Origin: Paraburkholderia ginsengisoli NBRC 100965
GTDB lineage: Bacteria; Pseudomonadota; Gammaproteobacteria; Burkholderiales; Burkholderiaceae
Assembly (NCBI RefSeq): GCF_000739735.1
Contig: NZ_BBJF01000004.1
Span: 62,001 to 126,000 of the forward strand
DNA length: 64,000 bases
Reading direction: 5' to 3'
The notes below the pieces were generated by a model. It did not search any database, was not told where the DNA came from, and saw nothing but the letters and a program-made list of their open reading frames with translations. The position numbers and the translations under genes were made by a program. Numbering within the stretch: position 1 is the first letter of the stretch; each line of letters opens with the position of its first letter. Positions 45,903 to 58,147 of this stretch are shown here, in pieces.

Positions 45903-47120
45903 TTGGCGATTACTCCCGGCCGCCTCATTTTGATACCCTCCAATTTGATCAATGCAGCGCTTGTCGGCATCGACTTCGGTAAGATCGATTTCGAAGCCAG
46001 TCTCGAAGAACTCAGCCTGCTCGCGCAAAGCGCGGGCGCGAATCCCTTAGTCACCCTCACCGGACGCCGCTCCAGTCCCGACGCCAAGATGTTCGTCGGC
46101 AGCGGCAAGGCCGAAGAATTGCGGCTCGCGTGTGAGGCGAACGACATCGAACTCGTGATCTTCAACCATGCTCTGGCGCCTGCGCAGCAGCGCAATCTGG
46201 AGCAGGCGCTTAACCGGCGCGTGGTCGATCGCACCAGTCTCATACTCGATATTTTTGCGCAACGCGCCCGCAGCCATGAAGGCAAGCTGCAGGTGGAGCT
46301 CGCGCAGCTGCAGTATCTGTCGACCCGGCTGATTCGCGCGTGGACCCACCTCGAACGCCAGAAAGGCGGTATCGGTTTGCGCGGTCCCGGTGAAACGCAG
46401 CTCGAAACCGACCGCCGTTTGATCGGCGAGCGCATCAAGGCGCTCAAGACGCGGCTCGAAAAACTGCGCCGTCAGCACGGCACGCAGCGTCGCGCGCGCA
46501 GCCGTAATCAGACGATGTCGGTGTCGCTGGTCGGCTATACGAACGCGGGCAAGTCCACGCTCTTCAACGCGCTCACGAAGGCGCAGGCGTATGCCGCCGA
46601 TCAATTGTTCGCGACGCTCGACACGACTTCGCGGCGCGTCTATCTCGGCGACGAAGCGGGGCAGGTGGTGGTGTCCGACACGGTCGGCTTCATTCGCGAA
46701 TTGCCTCACCAACTGGTCGCGGCGTTTCGCGCCACGCTCGAGGAAACCATTCACGCGGATCTGTTGCTGCATGTGGTCGATGCATCGAGCGCGGTGCGCC
46801 TCGACCAGATCGATCAGGTGAACGAGGTATTGCACGCGATCGGCGCGGACACGATTCGCCAGGTGCTGGTGTTCAACAAGATCGACGCGGTGCCGGAGTT
46901 GGCGGCCCGTGGCGACGCGGTTGAGCGGGATGAGTATGGTAATATTTCGCGCGTCTTTTTGAGCGCGCGCACCGGGCAAGGGCTGGATACGTTGCGTGCT
47001 GCCATCGCTGAAATCGCTACTGCCGAACCGCTTACCGACATGCTGATCGATCAGTCGGAAGAAGACCGGTCGGCCGCACCACGCGACGACGACCGCAAGG
47101 TTCCAGAACTCGGGCACTGA
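45903..47120 (+). CDS. hflX: Ribosome-associated GTPase HflX
   Basis: A 405-residue GTPase that splits or rescues stalled ribosomes. The N-terminal HflX domain has VGIDFGKIDFEASLEEL and FVGSGKAEEL near residue 60. The glycine-rich linker GGIGLRGPGETQLETDRR follows near 155. The G domain begins VGYTNAGKSTLFNAL near 208, with G3 DTVGFIRELPHQLV and G4 NKID. The start is uncertain: TTG 45903 is used, but homology begins only about 14 residues later and TTG 45930 is possible. It follows hfq by 30 bases. Confidence 0.92.
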   Translation: MAITPGRLILIPSNLINAALVGIDFGKIDFEASLEELSLLAQSAGANPLVTLTGRRSSPDAKMFVGSGKAEELRLACEANDIELVIFNHALAPAQQRNLEQALNRRVVDRTSLILDIFAQRARSHEGKLQVELAQLQYLSTRLIRAWTHLERQKGGIGLRGPGETQLETDRRLIGERIKALKTRLEKLRRQHGTQRRARSRNQTMSVSLVGYTNAGKSTLFNALTKAQAYAADQLFATLDTTSRRVYLGDEAGQVVVSDTVGFIRELPHQLVAAFRATLEETIHADLLLHVVDASSAVRLDQIDQVNEVLHAIGADTIRQVLVFNKIDAVPELAARGDAVERDEYGNISRVFLSARTGQGLDTLRAAIAEIATAEPLTDMLIDQSEEDRSAAPRDDDRKVPELGH

Positions 47121-47169
47121 CCCGTTCCAATTGCACTGACCCGCTGTCTACTCTGGTGAACGAACACAG

Positions 47170-48534
47170 GTGAACGATTACAACGAGCGGAGTATCTGGC
47201 TGCGCATGCGAGCCTTGCTTTCACTGAACGATCCGCGCTGGGGCCGGGGCGACGGCAATGGCGACCGGCAACGGCCGAACGATCCCAAACGTCCGCCGAA
47301 AGACGGTGAAGGTCCACCCGATCTCGACGAGATGTGGCGCGACTTCAACCGTCGCCTGAGCCGGATCTTCGGACGCAAGGGCGGCGGTGCGGGCGGCGGC
47401 CGTCCGGACAACGGACGTGGCGCGCGCATCGGCGTGGGCATCGTGATCGGCGTGTTGATCGCGATCTATCTCGGCAGCGGCGTGTTCGTCGTGCAGGATG
47501 GCCAGGCCGCGGTCGTGATGCAGTTCGGCAAGTATCGCTACACCGCTGGGCAGGGGGTGCACTGGCGTTTGCCGTATCCGTTCGAAGCGCATGAGTTCGT
47601 CAATATCGGCCAGGTTCGCCAGGTCGAGATCGGCCGCAACAACGTGGTGCGTCCGGCGAACGTGAAGGACGCATCGATGCTCACGCACGACGGTGATATC
47701 GTCGACGTGCGCTTCGCGGTGCAGTACCAGGTGCGCAAGCCCACCGACTATCTGTTCCGCAGCGTCGATCCCGATCTGAGCGTGACGCACGCCGCGCAGG
47801 CGGCGGTGCGCGGCATCGTCGGCGCGCGCAGCACGAACGAAGTTCTCGGTCAGGATCGCGAAACAATGCGTCAACAACTGGTGGCGGCGATCCAGCAATC
47901 ACTCGATCAGTACGAATCGGGTCTCGCCGTGACGGGCGTGACGATCCAGAGCGTGCAGGTGCCCGACCAGGTGCAGGCCGCGTTCGACGACGCCGCCAAA
48001 GTGCGGGCGGAAAACGAGCGCGCGAAACGCGATGCGCAGGCCTATGCGGCGGATCTGTTGCCGCGTGCGCAAGCCGACGTGGCGCGACAGATCGAAGAAG
48101 CGAAAACCTATAGCGAGAAGACGGTGGCCCAGGCGCAAGGCGAGGCCGACCGCTTCAAGCAGGTCTACGCCCAGTACTCGAAAGCGCCGGCCGTGATTCG
48201 CACGCGCATGTACATGGAAACGATGCAGCAGATCTACTCGACGACGACCAAGGTGTTTGTGGATAGCAAGAACGGCAACAACGTGCTGTATCTGCCGCTC
48301 GACAAGCTGGCCGAGCAGGCCCGCCAGCGGGTCGCCGACGCGGCAACCGCCGCGCCGGGCGCAGCGGCAGCCGGCGCGCCGCAAGCGGCGAGCGCCGTGG
48401 CGCCGTCGGGTGCTTCCGCAGCTGTCGTGGGAGCCGCATCGGGGGCCGCCGCGAGCCAGCCTACCGCCAGCGGCGCCGCGCTGCGCTCACGCGAAGCCTT
48501 CCGCAATCGCATGCGCGAAGACGACGTTCAATAA
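47170..48534 (+). CDS. hflK: FtsH modulator HflK
   Basis: A 454-residue SPFH-family membrane protein that, with HflC, encloses and modulates the FtsH protease. The N-terminus is a Gly/Asp/Arg-rich cytosolic segment (residues 20-80) followed by one membrane helix, IGVGIVIGVLIAIYLGSGVFV, near 90-107. The SPFH domain starts VQDGQAAVVMQFGKY. The C-terminal tail is Ala/Pro/Ser-rich and ends RMREDDVQ. GTG 47170 is the start. hflC follows after 12 bases. Confidence 0.95.
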   Translation: MNDYNERSIWLRMRALLSLNDPRWGRGDGNGDRQRPNDPKRPPKDGEGPPDLDEMWRDFNRRLSRIFGRKGGGAGGGRPDNGRGARIGVGIVIGVLIAIYLGSGVFVVQDGQAAVVMQFGKYRYTAGQGVHWRLPYPFEAHEFVNIGQVRQVEIGRNNVVRPANVKDASMLTHDGDIVDVRFAVQYQVRKPTDYLFRSVDPDLSVTHAAQAAVRGIVGARSTNEVLGQDRETMRQQLVAAIQQSLDQYESGLAVTGVTIQSVQVPDQVQAAFDDAAKVRAENERAKRDAQAYAADLLPRAQADVARQIEEAKTYSEKTVAQAQGEADRFKQVYAQYSKAPAVIRTRMYMETMQQIYSTTTKVFVDSKNGNNVLYLPLDKLAEQARQRVADAATAAPGAAAAGAPQAASAVAPSGASAAVVGAASGAAASQPTASGAALRSREAFRNRMREDDVQ

Positions 48535-48546
48535 GGAGCGCACAAC

Positions 48547-49449
48547 ATGAACAAGATCATTGCGCTCGTCGTGGCTCTCGTCGTCGTGCTGTTCGCGGCT
48601 TCGTCGATGGTGTTCATCGTCGATCAGCGACACATGGCCGTGTTGTCGTCGCGTGGCGACACGCCGTCCACGTTGCTCGGGCCGGGGCTACACGTCAAAT
48701 TGCCGCCGCCGTTGCAAACCGTCACGCTGGTCGACAACCGTATTCAATCGCTCGACGCACCGGACGAAGACCGCTTCGCCACGTCGGATAAAACGGATCT
48801 GCTGGTCAATCCGGTCATCAAGTTCCGCGTGACCGATCCCGTCAAGCTGCTCGCCGAAACCAGGGGCGATGTGCAGAGCCTGCCGGACCGGCTCGCGCTG
48901 CTGTCGCGCAGCGCGCTCGGCGATGCGTTCGGCAAGTTCACGCTGACCGATGCGCTCGCCAAACAGCAAAGCGTCGCCGACGAAGCGCGCGGTGCGATGG
49001 ACAAGAGCGCGGCGTCGCTGGGCGTGTCGGTGGTCGACCTGCAACTGACGCGCGTCGATTTCCCGGCGGAGATGACCGATTCCGTCTTCAAGCGGATGAT
49101 CGCCGCACGCGAACAGATGGCCGCCGACGAACGCGCGAAGGGCGCGGCCGAGGCCAACCAGATCAAGGACGACGCGCTCGCCAAACAGCAGGCGGTGCTC
49201 GCCGAAGGCTACGGCGAGGCGCAGGCCATCCGCGGCGAGGGCGATGCGAAGGCCGCGGAAATCGCTGCCGAAGCATTCGGCAAGGATCCGCAGTTCTACC
49301 AGTTTTACCTGAGCATGCAGGCATACAAGAAGACCTTCAAGCCGGGCGACCTGATCGTGGTCGATCCGAACAATGAGTTCTTCCGCTTCATGCGTAGTCC
49401 GACCGGCGGCGTTGCGCCGGACGCTCCCGCGGCCTCGCGCAAACACTGA
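48547..49449 (+). CDS. hflC: FtsH modulator HflC
   Basis: A 300-residue SPFH-family partner of HflK. A membrane helix near residues 3-22 (IIALVVALVVVLFAASSMVF) anchors it, and the large domain faces the periplasm. Family blocks include FIVDQRHMAVLSSRGD near 22 and DLQLTRVDFPAEMTDSVFKR near 160. AAGGAGCGCACAAC precedes the ATG, and the gene is 12 bases after hflK, so the pair is co-translated. A short DUF2065 gene follows. Confidence 0.96.
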   Translation: MNKIIALVVALVVVLFAASSMVFIVDQRHMAVLSSRGDTPSTLLGPGLHVKLPPPLQTVTLVDNRIQSLDAPDEDRFATSDKTDLLVNPVIKFRVTDPVKLLAETRGDVQSLPDRLALLSRSALGDAFGKFTLTDALAKQQSVADEARGAMDKSAASLGVSVVDLQLTRVDFPAEMTDSVFKRMIAAREQMAADERAKGAAEANQIKDDALAKQQAVLAEGYGEAQAIRGEGDAKAAEIAAEAFGKDPQFYQFYLSMQAYKKTFKPGDLIVVDPNNEFFRFMRSPTGGVAPDAPAASRKH

Positions 49450-49494
49450 TAACCGGAAGGCCGCGGCATCCGCATCGCGGCCTCTTCAATTCGC

Positions 49495-49686
49495 ATGGAT
49501 ATAGCCGGCTCGTTATTGCTCGCGATCGCATTGATGCTGATTATCGAGGGGATGTTTCCCTTCGTTTTTCCGGCCGCCTGGCGCGACACCTTCCGTAAAA
49601 TAGCGGAACGGCCCGCGCATCAGATTCGCATCGGCGGCCTGGTCGTGATGGTGCTCGGGTTGATCCTGCTGTTTATCGTGACTTGA
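49495..49686 (+). CDS. DUF2065 (YjeT-family) membrane protein
   Basis: A 63-residue protein with two hydrophobic helices (SLLLAIALMLIIEGMFPFVF near residues 5-24 and IGGLVVMVLGLILLFIVT at the C-terminus). The linker holds PAAWRDTFRKIAERP, the DUF2065 signature. In E. coli the equivalent (yjeT) also follows hflC and precedes purA. Function is unknown; the conserved link suggests a role near FtsH-HflKC. Confidence 0.88.
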   Translation: MDIAGSLLLAIALMLIIEGMFPFVFPAAWRDTFRKIAERPAHQIRIGGLVVMVLGLILLFIVT

Positions 49687-49894
49687 CGGGGCCACGCCGC
49701 GACCCAGCAGCGCGTGTTCGCGCAGCCGCTCGCGACGGCAGGCGTTGCAATGCGCGCCCGGTCTTCCGGAAAAGCGCCCTTGCGGACCGCACCAACGCCT
49801 GCGTTAGCCGCCAGAATCGAGCCGCCGCCCGCCATTCACACACTCACTTACCGGCGCCTTCGGCCGCCGTGTTCAACGTCGTAGGACTGTATCG

Positions 49895-51046
49895 ATGTCG
49901 ACCTGGTTACTTCCCGAGAATATTGCCGACGTGCTGCCGTCGGAAGCCCGCAAGATCGAAGAGTTGCGACGCCACTTGCTGGACCGTTTCCGCTCGTACG
50001 GCTATGAGATGGTCATGCCGCCGCTGCTCGAGTACATCGAGTCGCTGCTGACGGGCGGCGGTCACGATCTGAATCTGCGTACCTTCAAGCTAGTCGATCA
50101 ACTGTCGGGCCGCACGCTCGGTCTGCGCGCCGACATCACACCGCAGGTTGCGCGTATCGATGCGCATCTGCTGAACCGTCAGGGCGTCACGCGTCTTTGC
50201 TATGCGGGCAACGTCGCGCATACGCGGCCGCGCGGCCTGCACGCGACGCGCGAACAGATCCAGATCGGCGCGGAAATTTACGGTCACGCTGGCCTCGAGG
50301 CGGACCTGGAGATCCAGCAACTGATGCTCGACGCGCTGCGCCTCGCCGGCCTCGCGAAAGTGCGTCTCGATCTTTGCCACGCGGGTGTGCTCGCGGCATT
50401 GATCGAAGCCGAGCCGGCCGCGGCCGACCTCGGCCAGTCGCTGTACGACGCGTTGGCGGGCAAGGACGTGCCGCGCCTGATCGAACTGACGGCGGGGCTC
50501 ACGCCGGTCATTCGTGACGCGTTGCGCGCGCTGCCCACGCTGTATGGCGACGCGTCGGTGCTCGACGAAGCGCGTGCGCGCCTGCCGAACGCGCCGGCCA
50601 TTGCCCGCGCGCTCGACGACCTCGCGTTCCTCGCGGGTCAGGTGGACGGCGCCGAAGTGATGATCGACCTCGCCGATCTGCGCGGCTACGCGTACCACAG
50701 CGGCGTGATGTTCTCGGCGTATGTCGATGGCGTGCCGAATGCGGTGGCGCGCGGCGGCCGTTACGACCACGTGGGCCAGGCGTATGGCCGGGCTCGCGCA
50801 GCAACCGGCTTTTCGCTCGATCTGCGTGAAGTGGCGCGGATCTCGCCGGTCGAAGCGCGCAGCAGCGCCATTCTCGCGCCGTGGCAACACGACGACGCGC
50901 TGCGCGTGAGCGTCGCCGCATTGCGCGATGCCGGTGAAGTGGTGATCCAGGCGCTGCCCGGTCACGAGCACAGTCTTGATGAATTCGCGTTCGACCGCGT
51001 GTTGGTCGAGCGCAACGGTGCTTGGGTCGTCGAGCCGCGCGCCTGA
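49895..51046 (+). CDS. hisZ: ATP phosphoribosyltransferase regulatory subunit HisZ
   Basis: A 383-residue catalytically inactive HisRS-like paralogue that activates short-form HisG in histidine synthesis. The HisRS-like fold shows [21 protein letters not shown], motif 2-like [23 protein letters not shown] near residue 105 and a [20 protein letters not shown] segment near 286. It lacks the anticodon-binding domain. hisZ before purA is the usual betaproteobacterial arrangement; hisG lies elsewhere. Confidence 0.95.
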   Translation: MSTWLLPENIADVLPSEARKIEELRRHLLDRFRSYGYEMVMPPLLEYIESLLTGGGHDLNLRTFKLVDQLSGRTLGLRADITPQVARIDAHLLNRQGVTRLCYAGNVAHTRPRGLHATREQIQIGAEIYGHAGLEADLEIQQLMLDALRLAGLAKVRLDLCHAGVLAALIEAEPAAADLGQSLYDALAGKDVPRLIELTAGLTPVIRDALRALPTLYGDASVLDEARARLPNAPAIARALDDLAFLAGQVDGAEVMIDLADLRGYAYHSGVMFSAYVDGVPNAVARGGRYDHVGQAYGRARAATGFSLDLREVARISPVEARSSAILAPWQHDDALRVSVAALRDAGEVVIQALPGHEHSLDEFAFDRVLVERNGAWVVEPRA

Positions 51047-51216
51047 GCGCGTTCCGGTTAGCCCTTGCGGGGACCATCCCCGGCACCTGTCAGACGGCGG
51101 CGAACGCGTCGCCGAACGAGGCGCGGCGAGCCGCCACGCCATCTTTTCTACACCTAACAAAATGTGCATGCCGTTGAGCGGAAACGGAAAAATTCGGAAG
51201 GTTCCGCGAACATAGG

Positions 51217-52596
<1,380 letters not shown>

Positions 52597-52599
52597 GCC

Positions 52600-53190
52600 A
52601 TGGTTCAAGGTGTACCCATGATCGCGATGAAAGATCCGCGCAATGACGAAAAGAACCTGTGGGTCGGCTGGGACGAGTATCACCGGTTGATCGAGTTGCT
52701 GGCGCTGCAGGTGCACGAGTCCGGCTGGAAGTTCGACCAGATCCTGTGCCTCGCGCGCGGCGGCCTGCGCGTCGGCGACCAGCTCTCGCGCATCTACGAT
52801 CTGCCGCTGGCGATTCTCGCCACCAGTTCGTATCGCGAAGCGGCCGGCACGGAGCAGGGCGAACTCGACATCGCGCAATACATCACGATGACGCGCGGCG
52901 AATTGCACGGCAACGTGCTGCTGGTCGACGACCTGGTTGATTCGGGCGTCACGCTGGCGCGGGTTCAGCAGCATCTGAAAGAGCGCTATCCGGCGATCAC
53001 CGCAGTGCGCTCGGCGGTGCTCTGGTACAAGGGCTGCTCGAAGGTGAAGCCCGATTACCACGTTCAGTACCTGGCCACCAATCCGTGGATTCATCAACCG
53101 TTCGAGGAGTGGGACACGGTTCGTCCGCACAACCTCGGCGCGTGGATCAAGCGCGGCGTCGCGCAGGCGCAGGAGTCGTCGGGAGAATGA
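52600..53190 (+). CDS. Type I phosphoribosyltransferase
   Basis: A 196-residue purine-type phosphoribosyltransferase. The PRPP-binding motif is VLLVDDLVDSGVTLARV near residue 106. Other conserved parts are WDEYHRLIELLA and ILCLARGGLRVGDQLSR. It resembles hypoxanthine/xanthine-type enzymes, but the base specificity is not clear. ATG 52600 is 3 bases after the purA stop; ATG 52618 is an alternative with an AAGGTG site. Its position after purA fits purine salvage. A strong terminator follows. Confidence 0.88.
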   Translation: MVQGVPMIAMKDPRNDEKNLWVGWDEYHRLIELLALQVHESGWKFDQILCLARGGLRVGDQLSRIYDLPLAILATSSYREAAGTEQGELDIAQYITMTRGELHGNVLLVDDLVDSGVTLARVQQHLKERYPAITAVRSAVLWYKGCSKVKPDYHVQYLATNPWIHQPFEEWDTVRPHNLGAWIKRGVAQAQESSGE

Positions 53191-53240
53191 TGTGGACTTC
53201 GGCGCTTTGAACATCGCGTCGTATGGTTCGCAATGTCCGC

Positions 53241-53273
53241 AAAACGGAGCCCGATTGGGCTCCGTTTTTTTTT
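53241..53273 (+). terminator. Rho-independent terminator after the phosphoribosyltransferase
   Basis: AAAACGGAGCCC and GGGCTCCGTTTT form a perfect hairpin around GATT, followed by a nine-base T run. Confidence 0.92.
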
Positions 53274-53446
53274 GCGCATTCGTCGGCGGTCCGCTCATGC
53301 GGTGCTTCGCGAATTGCGTGAGGCCCACGCCGCGAACCTGTCCGCCCCGGCCAACCCCGCAGACGCGTGCAAATCGCAGTGCTACACTGCGCGGACTATC
53401 CACGTGGTGTATCCACAACAAGCCGGGTGGCGTCAGGCGGGCAGTT

Positions 53447-53452
53447 TAGAAT
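53447..53452 (+). promoter_or_regulatory. Candidate -10 element for kup
   Basis: TAGAAT followed by AGCGG lies 43 bases before the kup start. No clear -35 element is seen. Confidence 0.4.
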
Positions 53453-53495
53453 AGCGGTCGTTTTTTCCGCTCAGGGAACGGATTTCCTCGCGTCT

Positions 53496-55382
53496 ATGAC
53501 AGATAACAATCACGTGCACAAACAGCCTCTGCCTTCCCTCGCGATTGCCGCGATCGGAGTGGTGTTCGGCGATATCGGCACGAGCCCGTTGTATTCGCTG
53601 AAAGAAGCATTCAGCCCGTCGCACGGCATTCCGCTGACCGAACAATCGATCCTCGGCGTGATCTCGCTGCTGTTCTGGGCGATCATGATCGTGGTCGGCG
53701 TCAAGTACGTGCTGTTCGTGATGCGCGCGGACAATAACGGCGAAGGCGGCGTGCTCGCGCTGATGGCGCTGGCGCTGCGCTCGCTCGACGAGAAATCGAA
53801 AATGGCCGGCCTGCTGATGATGCTCGGCATCTTCGGTGCCTGCATGTTCTATGGCGATGCGGTGATTACGCCCGCCATCTCGGTGATCTCGGCGGTCGAA
53901 GGGCTGGAGATCGCCGCGCCCCATCTGTCTCACCTCGTGATGCCGCTGACCATCGTGATCCTGATCCTGCTGTTCTGGATTCAGCGGCACGGCACGGCGA
54001 TGGTCGGCCGCCTGTTCGGCCCGATCATGGTGGTGTGGTTCGTGGTGCTCGCCGCGCTCGGTCTGTGGCACATCATGCAGTCGCCGAACGTGATCCGCGC
54101 GATGAACCCGTACTATGCGTACACCTTCATGGCCGCGCACGTGCTGCAGGCGTATGTAGTGCTCGGCTCGGTGGTGCTGGTGCTGACCGGCGCCGAGGCG
54201 CTGTACGCCGACATGGGCCACTTCGGCGCGAAGCCGATCCGGATGGCGTGGTATCTGCTGGTGATGCCGTCGCTGGTGCTGAACTACTTCGGCCAGGGCG
54301 CGCTGCTGATGCACGACCCGAAGGCCATCGAAAATCCGTTCTTCCTGCTCGCGCCTGACTGGGCGTTGCTGCCGCTCGTCGTGCTGTCGACGGTGGCGAC
54401 CGTCATCGCGTCGCAGGCCGTGATTTCCGGCGCGTATTCGTTGACGAGCCAGGCGATCCAACTCGGCTACGTGCCGCGCATGAAGATCCTGCACACGTCG
54501 GAGCTGGCGATCGGCCAGATCTATGTGCCGGTCGTGAACTGGATGCTGCTGTTCATCATCCTGTGCATCGTGATCGCCTTCAAGAGTTCGGATAATCTCG
54601 CCGCCGCGTACGGTATCGCGGTGACGGCCACGATGGTGATCACCACGATTCTCGCCTGCGTCGTGATGGTGAAGGTGTGGAACTGGAACAAGCTGCTGGT
54701 GGCGTTGATCATCGGCACGTTCATGACGATCGACCTCGGCTTTTTCGGCGCCAATCTGCTGAAGGTGGAAGAGGGCGGCTGGCTGCCGCTCGGCATCGGC
54801 GCGCTGCTGTTCTTCCTGCTGATGACGTGGTTCAAGGGCAGGATGATCGTCAAGGAGCGCACGGCCGCCGACGGTATTCCGCTGATGCCGTTCCTGCAGG
54901 GGCTGCTCGCGCATCCGCCGCATCGCGTGTCGGGCACGGCGATCTATCTGACCGGCAGCGACTCGCTGGTGCCGGTGAGCCTGCTGCACAATCTGAAGCA
55001 CAACAAGGTGCTGCATGAACGCACGATCTTCCTGACCTTCGTGACGCGCGACATCCCGTACGTGAACGACGCGGAGCGCGTGACGGTCAAGGACGTGGAG
55101 GGCGGCCTGTATCTGGTGAAGGCGGCCTACGGCTTCAACGAAACGCCCGACGTGAAGGCGGTGCTGCTCGAGGTCGGCCGCACGCACGACATGACCTTCG
55201 AACTGATGGACACGTCGTTCTTCCTGGCTCGCGAAACGGTCGTGCCGACGCAATTGCCGGGCATGTCCGTATGGCGCGAACGCGTGTTTGCATGGATGCA
55301 CCAGAACGCCGCGAAGCCGACGGACTTCTTCAGCATTCCGGCTAACCGGGTGGTGGAGTTGGGGACGAAGATCGAGATTTGA
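53496..55382 (+). CDS. kup: Low-affinity potassium transporter Kup
   Basis: A 628-residue potassium-proton symporter of the KUP/HAK/KT family. Twelve hydrophobic segments are visible over the first 430 residues, starting [20 protein letters not shown], the family signature. A hydrophilic cytosolic C-terminal domain of about 190 residues follows. ATG 53496 gives the usual MTDNNHVH start; the upstream open frame to 53367 is not coding. It is convergent with tex across a shared palindromic terminator. Confidence 0.96.
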   Translation: MTDNNHVHKQPLPSLAIAAIGVVFGDIGTSPLYSLKEAFSPSHGIPLTEQSILGVISLLFWAIMIVVGVKYVLFVMRADNNGEGGVLALMALALRSLDEKSKMAGLLMMLGIFGACMFYGDAVITPAISVISAVEGLEIAAPHLSHLVMPLTIVILILLFWIQRHGTAMVGRLFGPIMVVWFVVLAALGLWHIMQSPNVIRAMNPYYAYTFMAAHVLQAYVVLGSVVLVLTGAEALYADMGHFGAKPIRMAWYLLVMPSLVLNYFGQGALLMHDPKAIENPFFLLAPDWALLPLVVLSTVATVIASQAVISGAYSLTSQAIQLGYVPRMKILHTSELAIGQIYVPVVNWMLLFIILCIVIAFKSSDNLAAAYGIAVTATMVITTILACVVMVKVWNWNKLLVALIIGTFMTIDLGFFGANLLKVEEGGWLPLGIGALLFFLLMTWFKGRMIVKERTAADGIPLMPFLQGLLAHPPHRVSGTAIYLTGSDSLVPVSLLHNLKHNKVLHERTIFLTFVTRDIPYVNDAERVTVKDVEGGLYLVKAAYGFNETPDVKAVLLEVGRTHDMTFELMDTSFFLARETVVPTQLPGMSVWRERVFAWMHQNAAKPTDFFSIPANRVVELGTKIEI

Positions 55383-55430
55383 GCAGCTTCGCGATGAGTT
55401 GCGGCGCGCTTCGCCTCGCGGGGCGCGCAA

Positions 55431-55468
55431 AAACAAAAAGCCCACGCGATTGCGTGGGCTTTTTGTTT
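55431..55468 (+). terminator. Bidirectional terminator between kup and tex
   Basis: A perfect 17-bp inverted repeat (AAACAAAAAGCCCACGC with GCGTGGGCTTTTTGTTT) surrounds GATT. The T-tracts on both strands suit the two convergent genes. Confidence 0.92.
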
Positions 55469-55621
55469 GGGCTCCAAGGCTTGACCACCTCATTCGCCCC
55501 ATTCGTAGCTGCATTGCCGCGGAAGCGTTAAAGCGCTGAAACTGCGCAAACACAGTTGCATACGAAGCATGTAAGTGCAAAGGCCAGCGCGTGAACACAT
55601 CACGCACCCACCCCCGCGCCC

Positions 55622-57970
55622 TTACTTCTGCTTGAGCTTCGCGAACGCAGCCGCCATCGCGCCGCCTGCTTCCGGCTCGCGCGAACGCTGTTGCGATGCG
55701 CCGCGTCCCGCACCACCCGAGCGTCCCGCGCCACCGCGATCCTGCGGTGCGCCGCCACCGCTACGCGCACCAGCCGCGCCGACTTCGTCGTCCATACGCA
55801 TGGTCAGCGCGATACGCTGGCGCTTCACGTCGACTTCGAGCACCTTGACCTTGACGATCTGGCCGGCCTTGACGACTTCGTGCGGGTCCTTGATGAACTT
55901 CGTCGACATCGCCGACACGTGCACCAGACCATCCTGATGCACGCCCACGTCGATGAATGCGCCGAATGCCGCCACGTTCGTCACCACGCCTTCCAGCACC
56001 ATGCCCGGCGTCAGATCGCTGACCTTCTCGACGCCTTCGCGGAACGTCGCGGTCTTGAACTCGGGGCGCGGATCGCGGCCCGGCTTTTCGAGTTCGAGCA
56101 GAATGTCGCGCACGGTCGGCAGACCGAAACGTTCGTCGACGAATTCCGCCGGCGACAGCCCGCGCAGCGCGTCACGATTGCCGAGCACTTCGCCGACGTG
56201 CTTGCTGATCTTCGCCAGCATCCGTTCGACAACCGGATACGCTTCCGGGTGCACCGACGAGCGGTCGAGCGGATTTTCGCCGTTGTTGATGCGCAGGAAG
56301 CCGGCCGCCTGCTCGAAGGTCTTGTCGCCGAGACGCGGCACTTTACGCAGATGCTCGCGCGACGGGAACGGACCGTTCGCATCGCGATAGTCGACGATAT
56401 TGCGCGCGAGCGTCGCATTCAGACCCGACACGCGCGCGAGCAATGCGACCGACGCGGTGTTCGCATCGACGCCGACCGCGTTCACGCAGTCTTCGACCAC
56501 CGCGTCGAGCGAGCGCGCCAGTTCGCGCTGATTGACGTCGTGCTGATACTGGCCGACGCCGATCGCCTTCGGCTCGATCTTCACGAGTTCCGCGAGCGGG
56601 TCCTGCAGACGGCGCGCAATCGACACCGCGCCGCGCAGCGACACGTCCATGTCGGGGAATTCCTTCGCCGCGAGTTCGGAGGCCGAGTACACCGACGCGC
56701 CCGCTTCGGACACGACGATCTTCTGCAGCTTGAATTCCGGATGACGCGCGATCAGCTCGCTCGCGAGCTTGTCCGTTTCACGCGACGCCGTGCCGTTGCC
56801 GATACTGATCAGCTCGGCCTGCGTCTGCGCACAGATGCGCGCGAGCTTCGCGATCGAACCGTCCCAGTCGCGGCGCGGCTCGTGCGGGTAGATAACGTCG
56901 GTGGCCAGCACCTTGCCGGTCCGATCGACCACCGCGACTTTCACGCCGGTACGCATGCCCGGATCGAGACCGATCACGGCCTTCGGACCTGCCGGCGCGG
57001 CCAGCAGCAAATCCTTCAGATTGCGCGCGAACACGCGAATCGCTTCGTGTTCGGCTTCATCGCGCAGATTGGTCAGCAGTTCGTTTTCGATGTGCGGCTG
57101 CACCTTCACGCGCCAGCACCAGCGGCACACGTCGGAGAGCCACTTGTCGGCCGGACGGTTCTGATTGGCGATGCCGAAGTGGCGCGCGATCAGCGCTTCG
57201 CCCGGATGCGGCAGCTGCGCGTCGAGCTCATCGCCGAGGCCCAGCTTGACCATCAGCACGCCCGCATTGCGGCCGCGGAACAGCGCCAGTGCGCGATGCG
57301 ACGGCACCGTACGGATGGTCTCCGCGTAGTCGTAGTAGTCGCGGAATTTCTCTTCTTCCGCGTTCTCCTTGCCTTCGACCACCTTCGACGACACCACCCC
57401 CTGGTTGAACAGGTAGTCGCGCAACTTGCCCAGCAGATCGGCCGTCTCGCCGAACTGTTCGGAGAGGATGTCGCGCGCGCCGTCGAGCGCGGTCTTGATG
57501 TCGGCGACGCCTTTATCGGCGTCGACGTACGCCGCCGCTTCCGTTTGCGGGTCGAGCAGCGGGTTGCCGAGCAGCGCGTCGGCGAGCGGCTGCAGACCGG
57601 CTTCGCGGGCGATCTGCGCGCGCGTACGGCGCTTCGGCTTATACGGGAGATACAGATCTTCCAGCACCTGCTTGCTGTCGGCGCCTTCGATCGCGCCGCG
57701 CAGCTCGTCGGTGAGCTTGCCCTGTTCGTCGATGCTCGCGATGATCGTGGCGCGCCGGTCTTCCAGTTCGCGCAGATACAGCAGGCGTTCCTCGAGATTG
57801 CGCAGTTGCGTGTCGTCGAGATTGTCGGTCACTTCCTTACGGTAGCGGGCGATGAACGGAACAGTCGCTCCTTCGTCGAGAAGTTGCACCGCGGCCGCGA
57901 CCTGGCGCGGCTGGACGGACAGTTCGGCGGCGATGCGCTGTACGATCTTGAGTGCTACGTTTTCCGTCAT
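55622..57970 (-). CDS. tex: Tex-family RNA-binding transcription accessory protein
   Basis: A 782-residue cytosolic nucleic-acid-binding protein. In order it has the N-terminal Tex helical domain ([21 protein letters not shown] near residue 33), the YqgF-like RNase H fold ([18 protein letters not shown] near 330), a helix-hairpin-helix domain ([20 protein letters not shown] near 540) and an S1 RNA-binding domain ([19 protein letters not shown] near 655). The C-terminal tail is Arg/Gly-rich ([19 protein letters not shown]), typical of betaproteobacterial Tex. The gene ends 154 bp from the shared kup terminator. Confidence 0.96.
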   Translation of the reverse strand: MTENVALKIVQRIAAELSVQPRQVAAAVQLLDEGATVPFIARYRKEVTDNLDDTQLRNLEERLLYLRELEDRRATIIASIDEQGKLTDELRGAIEGADSKQVLEDLYLPYKPKRRTRAQIAREAGLQPLADALLGNPLLDPQTEAAAYVDADKGVADIKTALDGARDILSEQFGETADLLGKLRDYLFNQGVVSSKVVEGKENAEEEKFRDYYDYAETIRTVPSHRALALFRGRNAGVLMVKLGLGDELDAQLPHPGEALIARHFGIANQNRPADKWLSDVCRWCWRVKVQPHIENELLTNLRDEAEHEAIRVFARNLKDLLLAAPAGPKAVIGLDPGMRTGVKVAVVDRTGKVLATDVIYPHEPRRDWDGSIAKLARICAQTQAELISIGNGTASRETDKLASELIARHPEFKLQKIVVSEAGASVYSASELAAKEFPDMDVSLRGAVSIARRLQDPLAELVKIEPKAIGVGQYQHDVNQRELARSLDAVVEDCVNAVGVDANTASVALLARVSGLNATLARNIVDYRDANGPFPSREHLRKVPRLGDKTFEQAAGFLRINNGENPLDRSSVHPEAYPVVERMLAKISKHVGEVLGNRDALRGLSPAEFVDERFGLPTVRDILLELEKPGRDPRPEFKTATFREGVEKVSDLTPGMVLEGVVTNVAAFGAFIDVGVHQDGLVHVSAMSTKFIKDPHEVVKAGQIVKVKVLEVDVKRQRIALTMRMDDEVGAAGARSGGGAPQDRGGAGRSGGAGRGASQQRSREPEAGGAMAAAFAKLKQK

Positions 57971-58147
57971 AAGGTCTAGGTGTTCCTGCGGACTCAGTCA
58001 GGGGCCGCGCGCTGACGGCACGTCGAGACACGGCGGGCGTGCGCGCTGCGGCCAGGTTGCTGGAGCGGGGCATTTTGCCATAAATGCCAAAGGGCTCAAC
58101 CGCAGGGTGATAGAATTTCGGGCATGTTCCGCTGACCCTCTACGACG

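Larger units (their letters stand above)
53191..53495 (+). other. Interval between the phosphoribosyltransferase gene and kup
   Basis: These 305 bases hold the terminator at 53241-53273 and the kup promoter candidate at 53447-53452. I see no gene or structured RNA beyond these. Confidence 0.5.

Noticed and set aside
53433..55607. A 724-codon antisense open frame over kup
   Set aside because: It is His/Arg/Gln-rich shadow sequence in GC-rich DNA, lies opposite a clear Kup transporter and has no ribosome-binding site or domain.
55691..57979. A 762-codon antisense open frame over tex
   Set aside because: It is the complement of the well-supported Tex gene, with Arg/His/Asp-rich composition and no recognisable motif.
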